From: Ostrinia nubilalis
Taxonomy: Eukaryota; Arthropoda; Insecta; Lepidoptera; Crambidae
Direction of reading: 5' to 3'
NCBI RefSeq assembly: GCF_963855985.1
Contig: NC_087112.1
Coordinates: forward strand, 4,156,501-4,220,500
DNA: 64,000 bases
Shown: positions 10,236 to 21,256 of the stretch, in pieces
Layout: each line of letters starts with the position of its first letter
How positions within the stretch are numbered: position 1 is the first letter of the stretch
Made by a program: the position numbers and the translations under genes
The notes under the pieces: model-generated
The model's input: the letters and a program-made list of their open reading frames with translations, nothing else
Told to the model about the DNA's origin: nothing
The model's database searches: none

Positions 10236-10365
10236 TGTTATGTAGTTATAGCTACGTATGTACGCATGTATACGGTGGCTGCGCCCACCGTCCTTTTTGA
10301 TAGAATAAACAGTGTGCTAATAGCAAGCAAGCGTTTCACTCGTATCCCTCGTAACGGACTTAACA
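10236..10365 (+). repeat. 3' LTR of element A
   Basis: 130 bp, TGTTATG to TTAACA, apparently identical to the 5' LTR, followed by the AAAAT target duplication. Confidence 0.95.
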
Positions 10366-10370
10366 AAAAT

Positions 10371-12459
10371 GTAAAAATAATTGTAGGAAAATAAAAACTA
10401 ATGGCTCTTCCAGTTAACCTTAAGAGACTGATTCTAATATTTTTAATTTTAGCCCAGCTTCGTTTTCAATTGTAAACAGTTAGAATGGTTAATTGTTACT
10501 CGGGCTTTGTTTTCCATCTTTATAGTAAATTTGCGAATGTATGACTCTACAATTTTACGCTATTATTACTGTAACTCTCTATCATAATGATTGTTTGCAT
10601 CTTGCTTATTAAGCCTTCAATTATCGATTTGGCTTTTAATTAGTGTATTTTGTATAATATAAATGTTATCATCATCATCATCAGGTCACTTTGTCTCCAC
10701 TACCCTCTCTAATTTACCACAAGCAAATGGAGGGTTTAGCCTACACTTCCCAATATGGACAGACGGGTTAGGGAGGTTAGAAATCTACCTAAAATGTACT
10801 CTAAAACTTACAATCTTATTTTCAAAGCTTTCAATATGAACCATCTTCTTCCATATCCCACGGAAGTGGTTCAATGTCACTGATCTTCATGATGGGGACT
10901 TTCCGTCGTTTTATCGATATAAATCGATATCGATACATCGCCATTGTAGTCCATTTAGGTAATGCTTTGAGATAACCACGAGCAAAAGTTTTCCGGATTA
11001 TGAAAGCTTGGAAAGCTTGTGATCATAAAGCCGCGTAGAAAGTTTTACACTTGTAACTTGATGATCTAATTTATTAGATTTATGTGAGAATAAGGATAGA
11101 GCATGAATTATTGTAACTATTTAGAAAATTTGGGACCTTAAAACTTTGGTTTCAATTCTAAGGTAAGTAATGAACATGCTTTAAGTCGCAAAATGGCCGC
11201 AGTATAAATACATTCATCTGAAAGTACATAAGCATGAAATCTTCATACATAAATAATTACATCACAGCTATTTCTCAAGTAATGCTTCATACATTTTATT
11301 TCTATTCAATTCATCTAAGTGAATGTCTATCACTTATTTTACATCAAGGAAGCATTTTCATTGCGAAATTGTTGACATACCATACATGAGCTTCGAACAT
11401 TCTCGAAAACCACATGATTGGGGTCATTATGGTGCTGGACATAAGGCTCACAGTTGCTTGGAAAATAAAATCTGTATGGACTAAAGTGAAATATCAAGGC
11501 TGTATGCAACAAGGCTCCATTTAACTCGAATAGTGATGTGAAAATGAAGCTTTTGTATCGATAAGCGTTGGTCAGTGTTTTAGTTGTGTTTAAGATTTTT
11601 TGACAAAGAACAGTGTGGCGACAAAGAACTTGTCACCCTACACATAACATAGTTGCGATTTTCGATAAAAATTGTTGAAAAATCTATATTAACTTGTAGT
11701 TGCACTTTGCACAATATCGTACAATTTATTTCACGGGTAATAATATTGTTTTCTTGTTTCTTTTTTGTCCATCACTGAGTTTTTCTGAAAAGTTTTGTCT
11801 CTACATCGTTATGTCAATATCAAAACTAATTAGCCGTTTAAGTTAGAAAATTTTATCGATATAATCACACCGATATACGTACAACACTATCACACAGAAT
11901 GTTTGTCTTGCCAGATATTCTCCAATACATTGAATTTGTAATTGAAACTAGAACGGCGAGTTATATGTAATTAACTGTAAGTTGGTCAATCAATTGAATT
12001 GTAGTTGGTAATTATAATTTTATGTTGACTGAAACGTCAACACAAGGACATGGCTAAAAGAGGTGAGAATGCGGATTTATCTTTGGGTTTAATATAAGGA
12101 TAAAACTTACTAAGCTTACAACTTTGTTACCAAGAAATCTTAGTTTGCGGTTACAAAACAACGCTTAAAATTTAATTCAATCTCAATCATAAAAATCAAT
12201 TTATGCTTGAAATTGAATCGATTTCTGAACTTAGTTTTGCAAGTAAGAATGATAATATTTTTTCAAAGAAAATTGAACTTTTCCTGATGGAAGAACAACG
12301 CCAACGTTTCCTTTACCTGAAACAAACAAAATATATTTTTAGTAAAATATTGACACTGAAGTAAATAAATAAATAAAACTTTATTTCCGAAAGGTACACA
12401 ACAAATACAAAAAATTAACTGGTATTAATTAAAGTATTAAAACATTTTCTACTTTAAAG
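10371..12459. other. Non-coding; one SINE-like fragment
   Basis: No gene seen. 10668-10790 is a minus-strand copy of the SINE-like family S (see 28629): an ATC run, then 'ccctctctaatttaccac' and 'cagacgggttagggagg'. The remainder is AT-rich DNA without recognisable content; 12361-12380 is an (AAAT)n-like run. Confidence 0.5.
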
Positions 12460-12892
12460 TATTTTCAACCGACTTCAAAAAAGGAGGAGGTTCTCAATTC
12501 GACCCGTATGTTTTTTTTTTTTTTTTCTATGTTTGTTACGCGATAACTCCGCCAATTACGAACCGATTTGAACAAATCTTTTTTCGGCGTATAGGTAATA
12601 CCTCAAGGGTGGTCCCATTTAAATTTAATAATAGAAAAAACAACCCCCAAGGGTGGAAAATTGGGGATGAACTTTTTTATACGCAATATCTCCGCCGATT
12701 ATAAATCAATTTGAACGATTATTTTTTTGTTGAATAGGTATTATCAAAAGGGTGGTTTCATGCGAATTTGAAGAAAATATTTCACCCCCAAGGGTGGAAA
12801 ATTGGGGATGAACTTTTTTATACGCAATATTTTTAATTTTTAGTTTTTTTTTGTGTTCACGCATTTGAAGTCGGTTTTATTTTTTTAAAAAG
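12460..12892 (+). repeat. Dispersed 0.42-kb repeat 'AACCGACTTC', copy 2
   Basis: Second copy of the repeat at 2425-2845 in the same orientation, about 10 kb away on the other side of element A. It differs by a longer T-run and a few substitutions. Flanks also match for a few bases (aaagtattttc before, ttaatta after). Confidence 0.85.
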
Positions 12893-13233
12893 TTAATTAT
12901 AGTAGCTCTAGAAATCTAGAAATTGGGTATTCTAATAAATACCTTTCCCTATAGTAATGTTCTTTGCTTTTTTTAACTTTGTATGTTTTTTATTTTCGTG
13001 CCTATAAAGTTTTCTTCTTCTTTTCAAATCTTAGCATTTTAGTCGTAGTTTCTGGTAGCTGGCAACCCTAGCCCAAAAGGAAGAAAGGATCAATAAACTA
13101 TTGCGCACGCGCCGCGAATTCTAACGCATCCTGCGGCCTTCGGTGAAAGTTGGACATGTGTTTTCCCTCTTTGTGATTAAGTCTGTGCACATCCTATGCT
13201 GTCACTGGGTAAGGTAAACTAGTCTAAACTAAC

Positions 13234-13377
13234 GCCCGTATTCACAAACGATGCTTGCTTAAGTGACGCAGCAAATCGAATGCACAGCTATGAATAGAGC
13301 TTTGTGATTGGTTCGCGTGTGACCCTGTGCGTCCACACGCACTGTCAGACCTCATAGTAATGTTTGTGAATACGGGC
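13234..13377. mobile_element. MITE 'GCCCGTATTCACAAAC', copy 1
   Basis: 144 bp with inverted ends GCCCGTATTCACAAAC / GTTTGTGAATACGGGC. Related copies lie at 19463-19699, 42670-42810 and, with an internal deletion, 53411-53465. The inner part carries 'caatcacaaagctctattc' on the minus strand in all copies. No coding capacity. Confidence 0.85.
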
Positions 13378-13382
13378 CTAAT

Positions 13383-13495
13383 GCCCGTTTTTATCATCAA
13401 TTCCTAATTTTAAGTGACCCCTATGGTAACACTTAACAGGAATTTTGTTTTCATAAGGGTCACTTAAAAATTAGGGATTGATGGTGAAAACGGGC
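13383..13495. mobile_element. Hairpin MITE 'GCCCGTTTT'
   Basis: 113 bp. The left arm GCCCGTTTTTATCATCAATT pairs with the right arm ending 'gattgatggtgaaaacgggc' for about 40 bp with few mismatches. It lies five bases from the end of the previous MITE, and both start with GCCCGT. Confidence 0.8.
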
Positions 13496-13755
13496 CTAAG
13501 TAAATCAAATTTCACTTAAGGTACATGAACTTATCTATCCTTCACAAGGCAGGTTGGTACCTTGGAGGTGAATTCGATTGACATATTCGATAAATCTGGC
13601 CCACTGCCTATTACTTATTCTGTGCCACTGCGTACATTTGAGAGGTACCTGATGATGACAATTATGATAAGTGTCTACCTTTATTTCAAATTAAAGATAA
13701 ACGTAATTTTTGTGGTGCGGTTTACACATTTAGCCAGTTTCAAGTAAAAGTGCAA

Positions 13756-13846
13756 CTCATCATCATCATCTTTTTAGCCACAGGACGTCCACTGCTGAAC
13801 ATAGGCCTCCTCCAATGAATTCCACAACACCTGGTTGGTATTTGAT
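13756..13846 (-). repeat. RTE LINE 3'-end fragment
   Basis: Left edge is a CATCATCAT run, then 'gccacaggacgtccactgct' and 'aacataggcctcctcc'. Read on the minus strand this is the last coding bases and short ATGATG tail of the RTE LINE whose coding tail is at 59295. Confidence 0.85.
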
Positions 13847-14320
13847 CGTTTCATCCACGAGCACGCGCCCCACCATTCTTCCGCTTATGTTTGAGTGTTA
13901 TCGGTACTCGCTAAATTATTCATGAGTGCACACGCACACTACAATAATGACGCTCGGATTGCTCGGATCAAACTCCCAGCACCCCGCGCTTCCCTCGACC
14001 AAACATTGGTGGGGCGCGTCTTCGTGGATGAAAATAATGATCTATGGCGGACTGCATCCAGCCTTCCTGTGCGAAAATTAATGGCAAATAATGCCTGCAC
14101 TTATACATATTAAGTCTTATTACTCCATAAGGTCGTACTTAAATGACTTTATCGCACAAATCGTGATGTTAATTTAGATAATTTAACACCTCTGCTCTAG
14201 AATGCCTGACGATCGTGCAATGGCGCCAATTTTGCGTGTCGCAAGCCTACGTCACTCGCGCATGCGTGCATCCTTATATGATGATGGCGGTTGGTGTAAA
14301 GCAGAAGATGAAGTACAATA

Positions 14321-14478
14321 TACGTCCACCCCTCAAGGTGGACAGACGACCTCATAAAGGTAGCAGAAAGGCGCTAAATACAGGCCAGTACCAACCGGCT
14401 AATCTGAAAATTATTAGGGGAAGGACTATGTTCAGCAGTGGACGTCTTGTGGCTGGAATGATGATGATGATGAATAAT
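14321..14478 (+). repeat. RTE LINE 3'-end fragment
   Basis: Contains 'aaggtggacagacgacctca', 'gtagcagaaaggcgctaaat', 'tgttcagcagtggacgtc' and ends in ATGATGATGATGA. It is a decayed 3' end of the same RTE family. Confidence 0.85.
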
Positions 14479-14527
14479 GCTCTATAGATATTGGAACTTC
14501 TTGAATTAAACTTTTTTTTAATCCAGC

Positions 14528-14690
14528 CTTCCATATTAAAAATGCGAAAGTAACTCTATCTGTCAGTTACCTTTTCACCTTTATAAAACCTAACCTATTT
14601 AGATGACATGGTTACAGAGTTTGAGACCCAGAGAATATGGGATGGTTTTTATCCTGGTTTTAAACATTATTATTGCACGTGCACTAGGTA
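14528..14690 (+). repeat. Lep1-like repeat fragment
   Basis: 'tattaaaaatgcgaaagtaa' followed by 'ctctatctgtcagttacc' and 'gggatggtttttatcctggt' match the Lep1-like family seen at 568, in a different subfamily. Confidence 0.6.
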
Positions 14691-14702
14691 CTCCAACGTC
14701 GA

Positions 14703-14985
14703 GCTATTGGAACACCGCCACGAAATTCCGATCAACTAGCAGATCAAGCGCCGCAAGTGGAACTGGATTGGCCACACTCTCCGAAGGGATCCCGATCACA
14801 TCCTTAAACAGGCTCTGGATTGGAACCCCCAAGGAAAACGCAAACGTGATCGCCCCAAGCAAACTTGGCGGCGCACTGTGGCAGACGAGGCGAAGAAAAT
14901 CGGCAGGACCTGGAGCGAGATCAAACGCGAAGGTCAAGACCGAACGCGATGGAGGACTGTTGTGGACGCCCTCTGCCCCATCTAG
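14703..14985 (+). pseudogene. LINE reverse transcriptase C-terminal tail
   Basis: One frame reads WNWIGHTLRRDP, then ALDWNPQGKRKRDRPKQTWR and RTRWRTVVDALCPI to a stop at 14983. This W-x-GH..LRR / NPQGKR.RGRP / TWRR series is the C-terminal region of an insect non-LTR retrotransposon reverse transcriptase. It is 5'-truncated as usual for LINEs. A second copy in reverse orientation is at 17266-17505. I cannot fix the clade. Confidence 0.75.
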
Positions 14986-16530
14986 GGGACATAGGATCTT
15001 AAGTAAGTCACTAGGTACACATTGGCTAGTATTCTAGGGCTAGTCGTACCTTAAAAGAAAGCTTATCAATTTTAGGTTTAGTTACTTTGTAACTTAATTA
15101 TTTAACATTGTGGTGATCACGAGCAAACTTTCACTATCAAACCAATTGAAGGTTATTAAAATTGATTATGATATGATAATCATTATAGACTATTTGGCAA
15201 TAGGTCGTTATCGTTAGAACGTACACAAGTCATTATCGATATGTAAATAAGAGTCGTGACGAGTCGTGACGAGTTGTGACGAGTAATGATGTAACTTGAT
15301 CGAGTTTGTATTAAGTAAAGGTTTGCATTTTATTGCGGATAAACTAAAGCAAGTTTCTGGGTCATTAACTAAATCGCGTTCGTAATTTGAAGATGTATTA
15401 GATAACGCTTGTACCTACATAATTTTAAAAATGTTACATATCGGTCAACATTTTGTGAATGTTGTTTATAACGTGTACAATATCAAAATAATTCCACGTG
15501 TATCGTGTGTATTATTTGCAAAACAAAAATAGGTAACAACACCTGCTCAATGGATCGACGACCTTAATAAGATTTCCAAATAAAAAAGTACAAGATCGTA
15601 CTTTGTGGTATTCCTTAGGGATGCTTACGTCCATCAGTGAAGCCAGAAAGTACAGCGCCACTAGCGGTTACTTTCAAGAACTAAAATTTGTCATAAATCA
15701 TTTTCATCACTCGCAATGTAAACTCATGATAGATGAAGTAAGTGCCTTAATCTGAAAGGAAATCTGAATAAAGCTGTTCTGACGCCAATGGCTATATTAG
15801 GTATTAAAACATTTATTTTCGTAAAACCTTGCATCTTGCGCCAAGCACCAGATGAGTAATCAAAGTGTAGCATCGCACGAGATCGGCCATCGCCACTCCT
15901 GCGCACCGCTGAGCGTGAAAACGAGGGGGTTCGTGTTTTTATTGCTGTAATAGATAATATCTATAGCATCTTACTGCAATTGTAATAGGAGCTAGTTTGC
16001 AATAAAATAGATGTAGTGTTGAAGATTGTAATTACAATTATTATTGATGTAAGAGGAATGTGGAAGAAATTGAGAATGTGACGTTTCTTTTAGAGTTTAT
16101 TTCTATCGATCATGTAGTTACAAACCGATCGATTGATAGTATGTTTTGCTAGGAATAGGCAATAAGACTCTTCAGGTAGATGTGAAGGAGACTTAGGGAC
16201 AAATATGCGAACATCAGTGGCCATTCACGTATTTTAAAACAGACAAAATGTCGTTGACGTTTAGAAGTCGTCCTACTATTGAAAAACAGTCCTAAATCCG
16301 TATTTACATGTCATTTCGATAGAACGATTACTCAATAGGATCGCAACGCAGCGATTTGTCACTTGACGTTTAATCACTGGCACCAAACTTCAAAATTACA
16401 TATTTTGTTGCTTATATTAGGTGAATACCGCGGAAGCACGATCGAATACGGATAAAAACGAAATCGAAACAAAATCGGGCGATTAATACGTGAATACGAA
16501 AAGTGAGAAATCGCTTGCATGTTGTTGAAG
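14986..16530. other. Non-coding; short tandem repeat
   Basis: No gene seen. 15251-15284 is a 10-bp tandem repeat (gagtcgtgac, three to four units). The rest is AT-rich with no recognised family. Confidence 0.5.
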
Positions 16531-16534
16531 TTTT

Positions 16535-16675
16535 GATACGTGAATGAAGCCACAGGCCTTCCCAATCCGTCTGGCCAGGATGCACCATAGAGAGTGTAGG
16601 CCAAATCCTCCACTTCCCTCTCGTAAATTGGAGAGGGGGTGCTCCTGTAGTGGAGACTAGATAACCTGATGATGA
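16535..16675 (+). repeat. SINE-like family S copy
   Basis: 'caggccttcccaatccgtct', 'gtgtaggccaaatcctccac', 'aaattggagagggggtgctc' and 'gtagtggagactagataacc' followed by a GATGATGA tail. Same order and tail as the copies at 28629, 42853 and 47160. Confidence 0.75.
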
Positions 16676-16689
16676 ACAAGATGAAGAAC

Positions 16690-16812
16690 GAATCATAAAG
16701 GTAGCAGGAAGGCGCTGGATGCAGGCTGATACCAACCGGTCATTATAATGGAAATCATTGGGGGAGGCCTATGTTCAGCAGTGGACGTCCTATGGCTGAA
16801 ATGATGATGATG
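16690..16812 (+). repeat. RTE LINE 3'-end fragment
   Basis: 'cataaaggtagcaggaaggc', 'gctggatgcaggctg', 'gttcagcagtggacgtccta' and an ATGATGATGA tail. It follows family S directly, as if inserted next to its tail. Confidence 0.85.
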
Positions 16813-17216
16813 AATGAATGTTATTCTGCAACAATTATGATTCCAACTGTATTTGAAGCTCCGTCATTTACGTAAAATCCTCGTGACAGGTCTGAGATAG
16901 CCATTTTGATTGAGTAATGGCAGACAATTGGTTAAATTACAACACTAGTTCCGGTCGTGATAGACAGGTTTAGTCATGATTGGACTCGGTGAGAAATATT
17001 AGTAGGATATCTAACACTTATTGTTAAGTAAGTTGTTATTACCTGTATCAGATGTGGAGTGGAAGAAAGACTGGTTAAGTGAATTATGTTTTACATAATA
17101 AAGAGATAGGTATCTCTAGCTGTATCTTAAGTATAAGTATAGGTAAAGGTCAATTCTCTATTGTCTTTTTTATGGATGGTGAAATTAGATCCCTGTTGCA
17201 GCACCATACCAGACCA

Positions 17217-17272
17217 ACCATAAGTCAGTAACGATTATAAAGCATTGTGTATAATCGTTACTGACTTATGGT
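17217..17272. repeat. Perfect 23-bp inverted repeat (hairpin)
   Basis: Arms 17217-17239 and 17250-17272 are exact inverted copies (ACCATAAGTCAGTAACGATT...) around a 10-base spacer. The right arm ends where the LINE tail at 17273 begins. It could be a tiny MITE or an insertion scar. Confidence 0.85.
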
Positions 17273-17505
17273 CCTATGTCCCCTAGATGGGGCAGAGGGA
17301 GTCCATAACAGTCCTCCATCGCGTTCGGTCTTGAGCTATGTGTTTGATCTCGCTCCAAGTCTTGCCGATCTTCTTCGCCTCGTCTGCCACAGTGCGCCGC
17401 CAAGTTTGCTTGGGGCGACCACGTTTGCGTTTTCCTTGGGGGTTCTAATCCAGAGCCTGCTTGGGGATGTGATCGGGGTCCCTTCGGAGAGTGTGGCCAA
17501 TCCAG
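17266..17505 (-). pseudogene. LINE reverse transcriptase C-terminal tail, second copy
   Basis: Minus-strand match to 14703-14985, with the same WIGHTLRRDPDHI and NPQGKRKR blocks. A Trp codon of the first copy is TAG here (near 17450), so the frame is broken. It lies 2.3 kb from the first copy in opposite orientation. Confidence 0.75.
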
Positions 17506-18288
17506 TTGTATAATCGTTGCTGCTTGAAAATTCCTGTGATGTATTCACACAATTATTTTCTCGTGCTTATGACAAATTGACTTTCAATTCTTAATTAAAC
17601 TTACAAAAATGTGACGAATAAACTTAAAGGATATGCCTTTAACTTAAAGCTGTACAAACAACAACATATCAAAGTAAAAAACGTGAAAACTAACATAGTT
17701 ATAAAAGCTGGGGCTATTTTGCAATTTGTTAAGTCAGATATGATGGCAAACACATAAGTGCCATTTCACCAAGTGGCTTGTCAACGATAAACTCCATAAA
17801 GTCATAATGACGCATAATTAAGCGTCATAAAACTCACAAGTACCCGCAAAAATCCGGGTGTCCAAAACCGTGACACAAATCGCCAAAATCACAGCCATCA
17901 TGGCGGCAATTGATGACGTGTGAGCATCGAACTGGCCCCACCTTGACAGAACAGCTGACCTTAATACACCAGTGAAAGTTCAGACGGACCGACGCCTCGG
18001 GCCCTTCGATGAAAGTGCGGAACAGGTTCCATTGTTGAATGGACCGATGCCCACTGTAGTTGAATGGGAGAGGTACTCAGGCAGAGGTATGGCAAAATTA
18101 TGGAAGTGTAAAACAAAGATCAAGTTTAGATGGATAGATTTTTCTTGTGGGATGGTTCTGAGTCTGACGTCTTGGATATACTTTAAGATTGTACACACTA
18201 TAGGTCAAATTGCAGATGTATAGCAAAATGATGGAACTCCAAAGGAATCAAAGATCATCAAAATAATCTAGACGGTTTTGCCCGCTAA
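17506..18288. other. Non-coding
   Basis: No gene seen. The 83-residue frame at 17972-18223 has no recognisable domain and no counterpart; I do not support it as a gene. Confidence 0.4.
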
Positions 18289-18406
18289 GGCTGAGTTGTA
18301 CCACCTAACTTTGACGGTAACTATGACGATAACCGGTGCTTTTTGTATGAAGTTTGACAGATTTTTGACGTTTGTCAAAGTTAAAGTATCATGGTGCAAC
18401 CCAGCC
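18289..18406. mobile_element. MITE 'GGCTGGGTTGCACC', copy 1
   Basis: 118 bp with inverted ends (ggctgagttgtaccacctaa / catggtgcaacccagcc) and an internal 'gacagatttttgacgtttgt'. Further copies: 18917-19023, 27882-27998, 48314-48432; relics at 1791 and 44997. The family has no open frame. Confidence 0.9.
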
Positions 18407-18442
18407 TAAGTTTATTTCAATGTTTATAATGTGAGCACATAC

Positions 18443-18483
18443 TAAGGCCTTTGTCCAGCAGTGGACGTCATTTGGCTGAAACC
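18443..18483 (+). repeat. RTE LINE 3'-end fragment (short)
   Basis: 'ggcctttgtccagcagtgga' and 'cgtcatttggctgaaa': the terminal 40 bases of the RTE subfamily that reads CATTTGGCTGAAA instead of CTATGGCTGAAATG. Confidence 0.7.
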
Positions 18484-18575
18484 ATTGAACACACTATAGG
18501 TCATTGCAGATGTATGGCAAAATGATAGAGGAATAAAACAATCGAAGATCGTCGCTACCATTGACATTGCTCCCA

Positions 18576-18662
18576 CGCTTCTTCTCAGCACTTGTCATTT
18601 ATGTTTGTCTCAAAGTGCTGGTAGCCCAAAAGATAAGGTGACTTGAGCCCCCTAAGGACTAC
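18576..18662 (+). repeat. Dispersed repeat shared with 59808-59897
   Basis: 'cttcttctcagcacttgtca', 'tttgtctcaaagtgctggta' and a C-rich end recur at 59808-59897 with moderate divergence. Family not identified. Confidence 0.65.
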
Positions 18663-18916
18663 CTTTTTAGATGTTCATAAGTGGCATATCTTTGGACAAT
18701 TTAATAAAAATATTTCAGTTCATTGGCTTGGAGGTTCGATACATGATACAACTTGGTTGCGAGATCGATACCAAGGTCAGTCATCAGTGGGATGAGTAAG
18801 AGGATTAAATCCGGGGTCATGGACGGTTATGTATTATTTAATTATAAAACCGCGACAAAGATATGACATACTTATTATCGAATCAAACAGAAAAATAAAC
18901 TGTTTTTGTATCCTTA

Positions 18917-19023
18917 GGCTGGATTGCACCATCTTACCTTAACTTTGACAAATGTCAAAAATCTGTCAAACTCCACAAAAAACACCGGTTATTATCGCTA
19001 TAGTTAGGTGGTGCAACTCAGCC
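18917..19023. mobile_element. MITE 'GGCTGGGTTGCACC', copy 2 (reverse)
   Basis: Starts 'ggctggattgcaccatctta' and ends 'ggtggtgcaactcagcc'; the internal segment is inverted relative to copy 1. Confidence 0.88.
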
Positions 19024-19462
19024 AGAGTGCCTGCCGACTTCAGAATTTTTAAGGTGGTGATATCGGTGCAAGTTAATTTGGTTTAAAATTGAATTGATTG
19101 TAACTTGCATGCGGCCCGAAACTTTATAATAAAAATATAGGTTCATATGAATGGAAACCTCCTCCTTTTTGGAAGTCGGTCAAAAACAAACATGACAAAT
19201 GAATGTAAAGCTAACAATACAAATTCACATTCGAACGCGCATATCTTGCAGTGATCTGCCCAAACATCAGTATTTTTACTTTCTTTCTTTTTGAGCAATA
19301 TTTCTCAAGATTTCGTAAGATACACCCACCGCTGAGAGATTAATGAATAAATTCTTTTATGCAAGATTTTACTCAAAGTTTGTTTATAAATGAAACAATG
19401 TTTGACCCTATAATTTGGGAAAAAACTGAATCTACATGACTCATCATCTTCAGGTCATTAAC
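19024..19462. other. Non-coding; end of an 'AACCGACTTC' repeat
   Basis: 19156-19180 reads 'aacctcctcctttttggaag' then 'tcggt', the left end of the 2425 repeat on the minus strand. Nothing else recognised. Confidence 0.5.
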
Positions 19463-19699
19463 GTCCCGTATTCACAAACGATGCTTGCTTAAGTGAAGTA
19501 GCAAATCGAACTCACAGCGTTGAATAGAGCTCTGTGATTGGTTCGTGTGTCACCCTGTGCGTCCACGTGCACTGTGAGACCTCATATGTAGTAATATTTG
19601 TGATTACGGGTGACACACGAACCACCAATAGAGCTCTATTCAACGCTGTGCGTTCGATTTGTTGCTTCACTTAAACAAGCATCGTTGCTGAATACGGGC
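19463..19699. mobile_element. Rearranged MITE 'GCCCGTATTCACAAAC', 1.5 copies
   Basis: A full copy (19463-19610) is followed at once by an inverted partial copy (19611-19699) reading 'gacacacgaaccaccaatag' and ending 'gaatacgggc'. The two halves form a long palindrome-like structure, suggesting an aberrant transposition or fold-back event. Confidence 0.75.
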
Positions 19700-19702
19700 G
19701 TT

Positions 19703-19770
19703 AGTCTCCTCTGCAGGAGCACGACCCTCTCTAATTTACCAGAGGCAAATTGAGGATCCTTACTCACCCC
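19703..19770 (-). repeat. SINE-like family S fragment
   Basis: 'gtctcctctgcaggagcacg', 'accctctctaatttaccaga' and 'ccccacgctg': part of family S in minus orientation. Confidence 0.7.
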
Positions 19771-20013
19771 ACGCTGTTAATACAAAATTAGTATGATCTC
19801 AACGTATATATAAATAAATTGTTCCAAAACATAGTGTGTGACGGGTCTGGGTGTTTTCTATGTATAATATGTAGGTATGTATTTACAAAAAAAAAGTATT
19901 TAAGTAGGTATGTTTATATCTGTTGTCTAGTACCCATAGTACAAGCTTTGCTTAGTTTGGGACTAGCGGCGCAGTGTAAAATGTCCAAGGATATTTATTT
20001 ATTATTATTATAG

Positions 20014-20133
20014 TCATCATCATCATGATCATCTCAGCCAAAGGACGTCCACTGCTGAACATAGGCCTCCCCCAATGCTTTCCATGTTACCCGGTTGGTA
20101 GCGGCCTGCGTCCAGCGCTTTCCTTCTACCTTT
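20014..20133 (-). repeat. RTE LINE 3'-end fragment
   Basis: CATCATCATCAT run, then 'cagccaaaggacgtccactg', 'aacataggcctcccccaatg' and 'gcggcctgcgtccagcgctt'. It ends about 50 bp before the second LTR unit. Confidence 0.9.
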
Positions 20134-20188
20134 ATTCTACCAAAACATAGTATCGTTGCCTATTGACCTCCATTGAGTTTCTAGTACC

Positions 20189-20530
20189 TAAAAAGAAACC
20201 ACTTTATTCCAGCCAAACTCGAGTATATTTCCACTTACACACTTACACTTCAATTACTCAATATTTAACTCACAATAATTATTATAACAGCTATCGGACA
20301 TAGATTCGTCAAGTGGTCTGAGTTCTATCGAAGCTAACAGAGTAATGATTCTGAGTGAGCTCTAGGCCTACAACAAGCCTCTCTATCCCCTCCACATTAC
20401 CACTTCCTTGCCAAACAAGATTGAAGTTTTTAACAGTGTTGCCACTTTTTAACTTTAAAATATATACTAAAATCGTAACATTTTTTTAAATTCACTAAAA
20501 TAATAACAATATATTCTAAAAATCATGACA
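20189..20530 (-). repeat. 3' LTR of element C (left copy)
   Basis: 342 bp. On the minus strand it begins TGTCATGATTTTTAG and ends CTTTTTA, with AATAAA about 20 bases before the end. It matches 26470-26811 except A at 20337 versus G at 26618. Adjacent inner sequence on minus is purine-rich (gggagacagcacaatatcgg), a plausible polypurine region. Confidence 0.92.
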
Positions 20531-21015
20531 TTCGGCCATCCGATATTGTGCTGTCTCCCGACGCACACTTATTTAAGAAAAATGAAAATAACTAAACATA
20601 GTGGATCCGATTAAATAATTGAAATAAATACTGGTACATTAATTCCTTAGTGGTATAAAAAATTATACATAGTTAAATCTCATGAACTTAATTATGTAAA
20701 TTGTAATTTAGTACACATTTTGATAATGTTAAATCATGACATTCGCTTAGGTACATTTATTAGATTAGCTACTGATTAAGTTCATTATACATTTTCTAAA
20801 TCAATAGAGCGTAAATAAATATATTATTATCAATATACATTAATTCAATCAATAGAGTGTCAACATAATATTATATCAATACAAACAATATTTCATAAAT
20901 CAATAAGATGAAAATATAATATTGTAGGTACACATTAATCAGAGTAATAAATTAACTTTATGAATGAACAGAGCGTCCTGCGTCCCCACATCATTGCCCA
21001 ATACAATCAACAATA
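20531..21015. other. AT-rich inner segment of the chimeric unit
   Basis: No coding frame. Probably the 3' untranslated end of C. 'aaatcatgacattcg', which spans the inner LTR border (20519-20533), recurs at about 20731. Between 20800 and 20960 the motif 'aatcaatagag' recurs imperfectly at roughly 60-bp spacing. Confidence 0.45.
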
Positions 21016-21256
21016 GAAAACAATAGTTATACTGTTCCTTGTATGTGTCGGCGGCTGAGCCCGCCAGTTTTATTTTAGTCGCAATTACACCTTTAAAGAA
21101 ATCACATGTTTTACTGTTCCAACCTTCTGACGTACGTTTTGTGGACTTAACTTATAAAGTGGACATTACTTATAAGTGGACAACAACAATAATATACCTG
21201 AACATAACGTATATTAATATAATTACGTACATCGGGTATTAATAACGTACATTGGT
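21016..21256 (+). repeat. Possible degenerate 5' LTR end and primer site of element B
   Basis: 'agttatactgttccttgtat' and 'cggcggctgagcccgcc' resemble the start and GC hairpin of element A's LTR, and 'gtggacttaact' its end. 'ttggtgacc' at 21252-21260 looks like a tRNA primer site. There is no matching right-hand LTR, so the call is tentative. Confidence 0.4.

Larger units (their letters stand above)
4799..10370 (+). mobile_element. Mag-like Gypsy LTR retrotransposon (element A) with target duplications
   Basis: Full unit: AAAAT (4799-4803), 5' LTR, gag-pol in one frame, purine tract, 3' LTR, AAAAT (10366-10370). One frame covers Gag with two CCHC knuckles, protease, reverse transcriptase, RNase H and integrase, as in Mag-clade Metaviridae. 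No env. The 130-bp LTRs look identical, so insertion was recent. Pol is split by the MULE at 6840-8074, so this copy cannot now make an intact Pol. Placement in Mag is from domain layout and protein style, not a tree. Confidence 0.9.

Noticed and set aside
14215..15037. Two open frames of 90 and 144 residues
   Set aside because: They are wrong-frame readings of an RTE tail and of the LINE RT tail at 14703.
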